A stretch of DNA of 60,000 nt from Liolophura sinensis (Eukaryota; Mollusca; Polyplacophora; Chitonida; Chitonidae), in the NCBI RefSeq assembly GCF_032854445.1, contig NC_088301.1, positions 22,191,808-22,251,807 of the forward strand, given 5' to 3'. Of the stretch, positions 54,001-60,000 are shown piece by piece (the stretch's first letter is position 1; each line of letters opens with the position of its first letter). A program made the translations under genes and the position numbers. The notes below the pieces were generated by a model. The model was not told the DNA's origin. It saw only the letters and a list, made by a program, of their open reading frames with translations, and did no database searches.

Positions 54001-57000
54001 TTGTCATTCCTGTCACTTGAAGATGAAAGCCAAATTTGAATTGTACGGTTTTGTATCATCGTGTCAATTCAGATGATGTCCTATCAAATGCGGTTTGTCT
54101 ACGTTGTCACTTTTACAGTGGTCTTGATGACGTGTTTCAGGAGCTGAAGTAGCCCAGTACTGTGCCCTGCATTTACCAGACTACATAAAACAGACACAGG
54201 CCTACAAGGAAGGGGACCTAAACAAGGGGTTACAGGAGGCTTTTCTGGGGTTTGATGAAACACTTACATGGCCCCACATCATCAAGGAGCTGAAGCATAT
54301 AGCAGGCGTTGATGATGATGCGGAGGAAAAAGAGGGTAAAAAGAAAGAGAAAAACAATTTTTGTCTGACATTAATCTTGAGTTCTGGTTTTGGTATAGAA
54401 AAGCTCTAAAGGTATAACAACAGCAATAATAGCGTTTACATTGATGTGCTGTTAAACTGAGAAGTGTTTCATTCGACCATCATTGTTTGAATGGGGCAGA
54501 AAACCACAGGTCAAAACCACCACTGATTATTTACAAGTAAAGAAAATATATCTATTTACATGTTGGAAAAGCACTTGCGACACTGAAGTCATATTTTTAT
54601 TCTTTCAGTTTTACTTACTTGAGGCCTTGGTTGAAATTTCTTGAAAAAGGTTAGGCATATTGATTTTTTCTCACTTGAGTGCTACTTTGGTGTTTCAGCG
54701 GGCGTTGTCCCAGCTTCTCGCAATGAAACAGACATGCTGCTTGCAGAAGCAAATATGCCCCTGGAGGACGTTTTAGCTAAATATGACTCTGAATCCGGAG
54801 TAAAGTCACAACTGCTGAGTGTCAAACATGCAAAACAGCATTTCCAGTCGCCAGTCATTCGACCCAAGTGTTCAACCCCTTTAGACAAGGCTGGGGGTGA
54901 CATGAAAGCTTATCCTGAGGCTGCAGGGTCCTTTGAGGAGTCATACAGCAGCAGATCTAGTCATTCAGAGGAAGCGAAGTCTGCGCGTATATCACTGGAC
55001 AGTAAGTTAGCCAATGGACATGCTGATAATGACAATAATTTAAATATTGAGAAAGAGATCAGCCAATCTGCAATTGGGACACCTGGTGTGAGTATAATCA
55101 CAGCTGACGAGTCCGGGATTGAGATCTCCTCAGAGGGTGAAACCAGTCTGTGGAACGGGAAGGTCGGAGAGGATGTGGATAGCAAGTTGTCTCCTAGCCG
55201 AGAGGCCGCTGCAGACCCCACCCCATCGTCCACCACTGATCAGCAGAACTGTGAACCACCAGTCACTAAGGAAGAAGATGTGTGCTCCTCATCCAGTACT
55301 TTGGATGGGGTAACCCCATCCTCAACAACCTCCACCACGACTCCATCATCAAGCACGGCAGCAGAGGAGCCTGGGCCAGCCTCAAGCTCACAGGAACAAC
55401 CACCAGGGGGCAGCACTTCAGAGGTAGGTCAAGGGTAGGACCTTGGGATTCATTTTCATATCGCTGGCTTAGACAGTTAAAGCATATGATCGCTGTCACT
55501 GTCCGGCCCTTAATCAATGAGGTTGGAGGTTTAACTTCTGTAAAGTTTGTCAGATACGTGGAGATTAGTAACTCTTGTTCTTGCCATCCATGAATCTGGT
55601 TGTTGTCAAGTGTGTGAATAATGCTTGACAAAGTGCTTAACTTCAACCAAATAAATAGATCTATGTTATATTTTTTTCCATGGAGCACAAACAGGCAGCA
55701 ACTGTATATTGATATATTGTATTGTTTTTAAAATAGTGAAGAGTATTATTCAGTGAATTGACTTCTAAAGTTTGCAGTGGGTTATCAAGTGGACTCGGGA
55801 TAAAGGGCAAACCTTACACAGGTGTGATGTGTGACAAGTTTAGACATTCATTTTTCTACGAAGTTTATTTACTTTTGTGTGTGTGTGTGTGTTGTTTTTT
55901 GTTTCTGTAGCATTTAATGTTGTCACTGGAATAGTGCAAGGCAAGGAAACATTACGTACACGTTTAATATGTTTAATGTTAGCTGCAAAATAGCAGGGAA
56001 AATGTGGGTAACAAGGCTTAAAAAGTCAAGCAGCACAGAAAAAAGATGATACAGGGCTCAAAAAATGTTGAAAACATTGAAAAGCCTGAAAATGAGCCAG
56101 CTTTGCACATATGTTGTGGGCAATCTCATACTCCTCACAGCGCATGCCCTGCTCTCAAAATTTGATGTGCACAACTTCCACCACTAGTAGATTTTGTATA
56201 GAAGTCATGAACGCTTCTGAGCTCACTGCAGTGGGCAGGAAATGGTGTCACAAATAAAAAAAACTCAGTCTTTTTTTTTCTAATAATATTTCATACTCAA
56301 TAGGATTCTGACCGACAATTTTATTGATGAAAACTGATCATAGATCAACACGAAGATACCAGAGGTAAGCTTAAGCCTAAATAAGCCTATATGTGTGTTT
56401 CAATAGGCTGCAAAGGTGGAGCTTATCTAGTGGTACTGTGGTGTAAAGCGAACAAAGAGAGCAGCATATATACGTTGTAAGGAGTGTGGGCTGATCTGTG
56501 AACAGACCACTGAACCAATCTGAGCTTAGACTTCATATACGTGTAGTTTGTTCATTGTCTCTGGAAGAAATTTGTTTTTCATCATCTTCAAAATTTCCTC
56601 CTGTAATGCTGCATTCATGAGAAAGTTCAGCTTTTACATGTAAGATTATTTTGCATTGCTTGAAACATTTAGAACATTAAAATATTTACTCCAAGTAACT
56701 TGAAAAATTGGAATTTTGTGTCAGCAGAAACCTGGAAACAGTGTACAAACTCTGACAGTATCAGTGATGTTATTTGACAGTAAACCATTTCGTGTGTGTT
56801 TCTCTTCTCCCACAGGAACCAGTAGCAGGCTCATCATCAGGATTAGCATCTGTCCTTGACATGGACGACAGTGAGGATGAAGATGATGACAGTGAGGATT
56901 ATGAGCAGGGGTAAGGGAGCTAACTCTTCTCTTACCACAAAACCTACATTTCACAGATAAGGTTCAGATAAGGTCATCCGTAAACAATTTTATCGCTGGA

Positions 57001-59318
57001 ATCACTGGTTATTCAGTGCATTTGGATGTCACTTCACTGTCCTTCGCAACTTCTAGACTGCAGTTTTAGAGAAAGTCTGGGAAATACAGGATAATGGTTC
57101 CTTTTGGAGGACACACAGAGATGACTCAGTTATTTCCCCTTATCTGTCCTGTTGGTGGATGATCAATATCTTCCTGTCTCACATTTTCTAAAACTGCACG
57201 CTTGACTGGGTATATATATATATATATATATATATCAGGTGGGCAAAAAAATGGGCTGTACTTTGATGCTGCATTGCCCCATTATCCTTTGGTCAAATCC
57301 TTTCAAACTTTAGACATTCAAATGGCATGACTTTGTCAATATACTGACCAATTTTCAAGGTCATAGCTTGAGCAGTCTGTACACAGGGTTAAAATGAAAA
57401 CATAGCCTCAAAAACCGACGTTCCAGTGACCCACATTGCATCACCTGTCAGGTGTCATTAGGGTTGCACGGAAAAATTCACTGAGGATAAACTAAAAGCA
57501 CGCATCAAGGACTGCTTGAAAAAAATTACTCTTAAGGAGATTTGGGACTCAATCAGTTCACGAAAAAATGTTTGTGTGCCGTCTACCTAGAAGATGGAGG
57601 ACCAATTGATCACATGTTCAAGTAAAACAAAGTAGAAGATCATTTTGAAATGTCTGGAACATGCGTTTTTGACTCTATTTTGATTTTGGTCCCATGAACA
57701 GAGATCTTAAAGGATGAAATTGAAATTTTGTCTGTATACTTAGGACATAATGGCTTTTTAAACCCCAAGCACTCACTCACTCACTCATAATGGCTTTTGA
57801 GTGTGTAGATTTTTAGAAGCTGACGTAAGAGGGTTTCGGAGATATTGAGTGTCAAAGTGCGGCCCATTTTTTGTATGCCGACCCGATATGTCTACACACA
57901 CACACACACACACCAAACACACACACACACACACGAAGCTTAAATTGTGTAACTTTTTTCATTACTCGGTCTGAAACTTTGAGAAGAAAGTGTTCAGTTC
58001 TACATTGACCATATTAAATTCACATTTTTCAGAATGCACCATAAGCTGCTGAACAGAGTTTTGTCTGCTATATTTTCAGCTACCCTAATTCTTCAACCTT
58101 TTCAGCGGCCCCTGCAGTCAACATTTTGAAACATTCCGAGAGAACTTTGGGGTGTAGAGAAATAATTTGCACAGTTTTATGAAGCTTACATCTTTAACGA
58201 CACAAAGAAATCACTTCAGCATCATGTTCATAGTAATTTTATGCATAAATTCACTGAAAAAAGTGCTTTAAAGGTTGAAAAGGTTGAGGATTTATTGCAA
58301 TCCTCTTCGCAGAAATGAAGGTTAATCTATAATGTGTTTGTGTGCAGATCGTCCTGCGAGGAAGCCAGTGAAGACAGCGAAGAGGAAGGAGATGAAGAAC
58401 TGGAGGAGATTGATGGGATGGTGAGCCGGGACCCAGTACTGCTTAAACACGAGGAGGAGGTTAGTACAGTGTGAATTCTTGCTATGCTTAAAGACCAAAA
58501 TAGCTTTGAGATATTACCTCATTTTTGTACCACTTTCTCATGTAGTAAGCAGCTGAAATGACTTGTACAGCAAGTCAGCCTTTTCCGTATGGGAAAAGCA
58601 TATTTTTTAATCCCGTTACTTGGCACTAATGTGAAACTGGACCTCAAGCCATTGTTATGTCAAAAAATGATTGTGACACAACATCTACAATCTCACAATG
58701 TATTAGTGTCTACTGTAACATCGTTTTGTCTTTATTGAAATGAACGTTTGATATCAATAAAATTTCGTTGAGGTCTTATTGCCATTTGTTTGACAAGTTA
58801 CGCTTAGCTTCCTTTCTCTGTTGCCCAACTCTTGGTTTTAAGTTCATTTATTTTCCATGACACATTATCATAGTTGTCACCCACAATTCTTCTTGGTAAA
58901 TTTAATAACACATTTTTTCCCACTAATCTCCGTGGAAATTGCACTGGCTGTGATCAAAGTAGTATGTTCCAAGAATCTCCTTGATTAGAGAATACATGCT
59001 TCCAGGATTAATTGCATGGCATGAGAAAGGCTTTGGTGTCTTTTTAAATAAATAAAAAAATCAAAATGGATCTTCAATTTCAGCCTGGATCTGATAGTGG
59101 CTGTACAGCTGTGTTAGCAATACTCAAGGGCAGACAACTGGTGGTGGCCAATGCGGGAGACTCTCGCTGTGTTTTGTGTCGTGAAGGCAAAGCTGTGGAC
59201 CTGTCGTTTGATCACAAACCGGAGGATTATCCAGAGCAGAAGAGGATTGAGTTGGCCGGTGGTAAAGTGACGGTGGACGGAAGAGTTAACGGAGGGCTTA
59301 ATTTGTCCAGAGCAATAG
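50899..59318 (+). CDS. PPM1G: PPM1G, PP2C-family Ser/Thr phosphatase gamma, 5' seven exons
   Basis: PPM1G is a Mg/Mn-dependent nuclear phosphatase linked to pre-mRNA splicing and histone handling. Exons 50899-51009, 53261-53330, 54141-54335, 54699-55423, 56816-56910, 58348-58459 and 59084-59318 join in frame to 514 residues plus a split Gly. The N-terminus is MGVYLSSP, with Gly2 as in N-myristoylated PP2C relatives. [14 protein letters not shown] puts Arg33, Glu37 and Asp38 at the classical PP2C positions, and FAVYDGHGG (Asp57) supplies metal ligands. A Ser/Thr-rich and then acidic insert spans about 120-436 ([34 protein letters not shown]). PP2C then resumes with [28 protein letters not shown] and [12 protein letters not shown]. 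An acidic insert splitting the PP2C domain is the hallmark of PPM1G. The insert here is longer than I recall for human. The remaining catalytic core lies beyond the right edge. Confidence 0.96.
51772..52082 (-). mobile_element. tRNA-derived SINE, family S2
   Basis: The plus strand starts GTGAGTGAGTGCTTGGTGC, duplicated GCTTGGGGTTTAAC, then CAGTCATATGACGACGAAGG, GCAGGACGGATTTCCACCGC and GATACGGGTCAACCAGTCA. The tRNA head end (CCGATGCGGACGCTTTAGG) is at the right. In PPM1G intron 1. Confidence 0.88.
53261..53330 (+). CDS. PPM1G: PPM1G exon 2
   Basis: 23 codons plus one base. Acceptor TTGTAG, donor GAG|GTAACA. Encodes [20 protein letters not shown] and GHG with Gly61 split; it contains the DGHGG metal-binding motif. 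Confidence 0.97.
53545..53915 (+). repeat. 29-bp minisatellite in PPM1G intron 2
   Basis: About 12 diverged copies of a unit with GTATGGTGCTATTTAAATG and TCCATTCACT. The first two ATGGTGC cores lie 29 bp apart (53556, 53585). Confidence 0.93.
54141..54335 (+). CDS. PPM1G: PPM1G exon 3
   Basis: Two bases plus 64 codons plus one base. Acceptor TTTCAG, donor AGG|GTAAAA. Encodes [39 protein letters not shown] and the start of the acidic insert ([10 protein letters not shown]). Confidence 0.96.
54699..55423 (+). CDS. PPM1G: PPM1G exon 4, Ser/Thr-rich insert
   Basis: Two bases plus 241 codons, phase 0 at the end. Acceptor TTTCAG, donor GAG|GTAGGT. Encodes [19 protein letters not shown], a linker, then Ser/Thr/Pro-rich sequence ([20 protein letters not shown]). 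The open frame reaches a few codons past the donor and about 20 codons before the acceptor, but those ends are intronic by phase. Confidence 0.92.
55460..55640 (+). mobile_element. Possible SINE fragment, related to 37395-37605
   Basis: GGCTTAGACAGTTAAAGCAT, CAATGAGGTTGGAGG and CAAGTGTGTGAATAATGC fit the same loose family. Similarity is weak. Confidence 0.35.
56190..56500 (+). repeat. Dispersed repeat family R3, full copy
   Basis: TTTTGTATAGAAGTCATGA, GTGGGCAGGAAATGGTGTCAC, CCTAAATAAGCCTATATG and GGTGTAAAGCGAACAAAGAG in the same order as 10945-11260. Confidence 0.65.
56816..56910 (+). CDS. PPM1G: PPM1G exon 5, acidic
   Basis: 31 codons plus two bases. Acceptor CCACAG, donor GGG|GTAAGG. Encodes [20 protein letters not shown] and [11 protein letters not shown]. 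Confidence 0.9.
57205..57236. repeat. (TA)n microsatellite
   Basis: About 12 TA dinucleotides directly at the left end of the Tc1/mariner-type element, a plausible TA target site that has expanded. Confidence 0.9.
57232..57890 (+). mobile_element. Tc1/mariner-type DNA transposon remnant, copy 2
   Basis: Terminal inverted repeats are TATCAGGTGGGCAAAAAAATG and, reversed at the right, CATATCGGGTCGGCATAC continuing into AAAAAATGGGCCGCACTTT. The interior keeps a degenerate transposase end. One frame gives [20 protein letters not shown], and after a frame change [16 protein letters not shown] and a stop at about 57625. The GG-I-H-F ending resembles mariner-superfamily transposase C-termini. A 27-bp SINE tail has inserted at 57759. 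Confidence 0.75.
57746..57798 (+). mobile_element. Ultra-short SINE S2 insertion with 13-bp target-site duplication
   Basis: CATAATGGCTTTT occurs at 57746-57758 and again at 57786-57798. Between them are 27 bases, TAAACCCC then AAGCACTCACTCACTCACT, identical to the 3' end of family S2. The sister transposon copy at 37235-37250 has the site unduplicated and empty. Confidence 0.92.
57894..57932. repeat. (CA)n microsatellite
   Basis: Interrupted run of CA dinucleotides immediately right of the transposon remnant. Confidence 0.95.
58075..58285 (+). repeat. Dispersed repeat family R1, copy 5
   Basis: TTCTTCAACCTTTTCAGC, GGGGTGTAGAGAAATAATTTG, CACAGTTTTATGAAGCTTAC and TTTAACGACAC. The best-kept copy. 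Confidence 0.75.
58348..58459 (+). CDS. PPM1G: PPM1G exon 6, acidic
   Basis: One base plus 37 codons. Acceptor GTGCAG, donor GAG|GTTAGT. Encodes [37 protein letters not shown]. Confidence 0.92.
59084..59318 (+). CDS. PPM1G: PPM1G exon 7, PP2C core resumes
   Basis: 78 codons plus one base. Acceptor TTTCAG, donor TAG|GTTTGT. Encodes [56 protein letters not shown]. The next exon should supply the DHFYK-type continuation outside the window. Confidence 0.97.
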
Positions 59319-59329
59319 GTTTGTACACA

Positions 59330-59458
59330 GTATTTATTTATTTGATTGGTAATTCACGCTGTACTCAAGAATATTTCATTTGTATGACAGCAGCCAGCAT
59401 TATGGTGGGAAGAAACCGAGCAGAGCCAGGGCGAAACCCACGGCCGTTGGCAGGTCAT
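59330..59458 (-). mobile_element. SINE S1, 3' half
   Basis: TATTTATTTGATTGGTAATTC, TACTCAAGAATATTTCATTT, AGCATTATGGTGGGAAG and CCCACGGCCGTTGGCAGG. It starts 12 bases after the PPM1G exon 7 donor. Confidence 0.88.
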
Positions 59459-59619
59459 AAACGGCAATGTTACTGTATGGAAAACGGAGTGTGGCAACAA
59501 CTTGTATTTCCCTGGCTTTAGTTTACGCCTGTTCCATGATGCTCTAGGTGTGATGCTCCACATACCAAGTGCCTATATAAGCTGCTCAAAGGCCTAGCCT
59601 TTTTCCATTCACTTCAAGG

Positions 59620-60000
59620 AAAAAATCTATAAAAATAGAAGTAGGCATCACTTAAAACTGTCGACAAATATACCTTCAAAAGAGTTAATGGCGTTCAAAC
59701 ACTTGAATTGTAAGGTGGACTGTATGGACCATACTATCAAAGTTTAGAAACTTTGACGTCAGAGGAAGTTTTTCCAACTCTAATCACGACATTGAATGTT
59801 GGAATAACTATTTTTAACCCATGAATAAAAGATGACTGAAATAATGTTCCCGAAAATTTCATTCCTCTGGTGAACATCACGAAAAAAAAAATGTAATGAG
59901 TCCCTTGATACTGTCAGTATGGCTCATAAAACCCACCATAGTATTTTCAAATACTTGAATGCCTTTCAACACTCAACATTTATGAAGAAATAAATGAAAG
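59620..60000. mobile_element. Foldback element family A, second copy, cut by window end
   Basis: AAGTAGGCATCACTTAAAACT, TATGGACCATACTATC, TTTGACGTCAGAGGAAGTT, GAATGTTGGAATAACT and AACCCACCATAGTA follow the order of the copy at 8898-9358, with both inverted arms visible. Confidence 0.75.

Noticed and set aside
54641-54698. Extra N-terminal codons of the large PPM1G frame ([16 protein letters not shown])
   Set aside because: They precede a clear TTTCAG acceptor at 54698, and the phase matches the previous exon only from 54699.

Overview
The window is nuclear DNA from an animal, most likely a marine lophotrochozoan (mollusc or brachiopod). The reasons are long AT-rich introns with GT-AG splice sites, three conserved metazoan genes, and many tRNA-derived SINE copies of a type I associate with bivalves and brachiopods. 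The phylum call is an inference. No prokaryotic, viral or organellar gene was recognised.

Three protein genes were rebuilt exon by exon, and all reading-frame phases agree across every junction. (1) SASS6, + strand, 300-12219: the last eight exons (409 residues) of the centriole cartwheel protein SAS-6. The N-terminal head domain lies upstream of the window. (2) NRBP1, - strand, 49820-31288: a complete 14-exon gene for a 502-residue pseudokinase of the nuclear receptor-binding protein family. (3) PPM1G, + strand, from 50899: the first seven exons (about 515 residues) of a PP2C-type nuclear protein phosphatase. The gene runs off the right edge.

Layout: 0.3-12.2 kb is SASS6. 12.2-14.5 kb is a nested tandem-repeat block that begins inside the SASS6 stop-codon exon. 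14.5-31.3 kb is gene-free and holds SINEs, foldback elements, dispersed repeats and minisatellites. 31.3-49.8 kb is NRBP1. 49.8-50.9 kb is a short divergent promoter region shared by NRBP1 and PPM1G. 50.9-60 kb is PPM1G. SASS6 and NRBP1 are tail to tail, and NRBP1 and PPM1G are head to head. As I remember it, human NRBP1 and PPM1G are also adjacent and divergent, so this pair looks like very old linkage.

The most unusual signal is that several tandem arrays have been seeded from gene structure itself. In NRBP1 intron 6 about 15 units of roughly 48 bp derive from the end of exon 6 plus its 5' splice site, and many carry a better splice donor than the real one. In NRBP1 intron 13 a 72-bp unit containing the end of exon 13 and its donor is repeated. 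Downstream of SASS6 a repeat of about 100 bp starts within the terminal coding codons and later gives a precise 111-bp array. The 30-bp array of a SASS6 intron runs into the next 3' splice site. I found no candidate for a wholly new multi-gene system. The noteworthy content is this splice-junction-derived repeat architecture and the conserved divergent gene pair.
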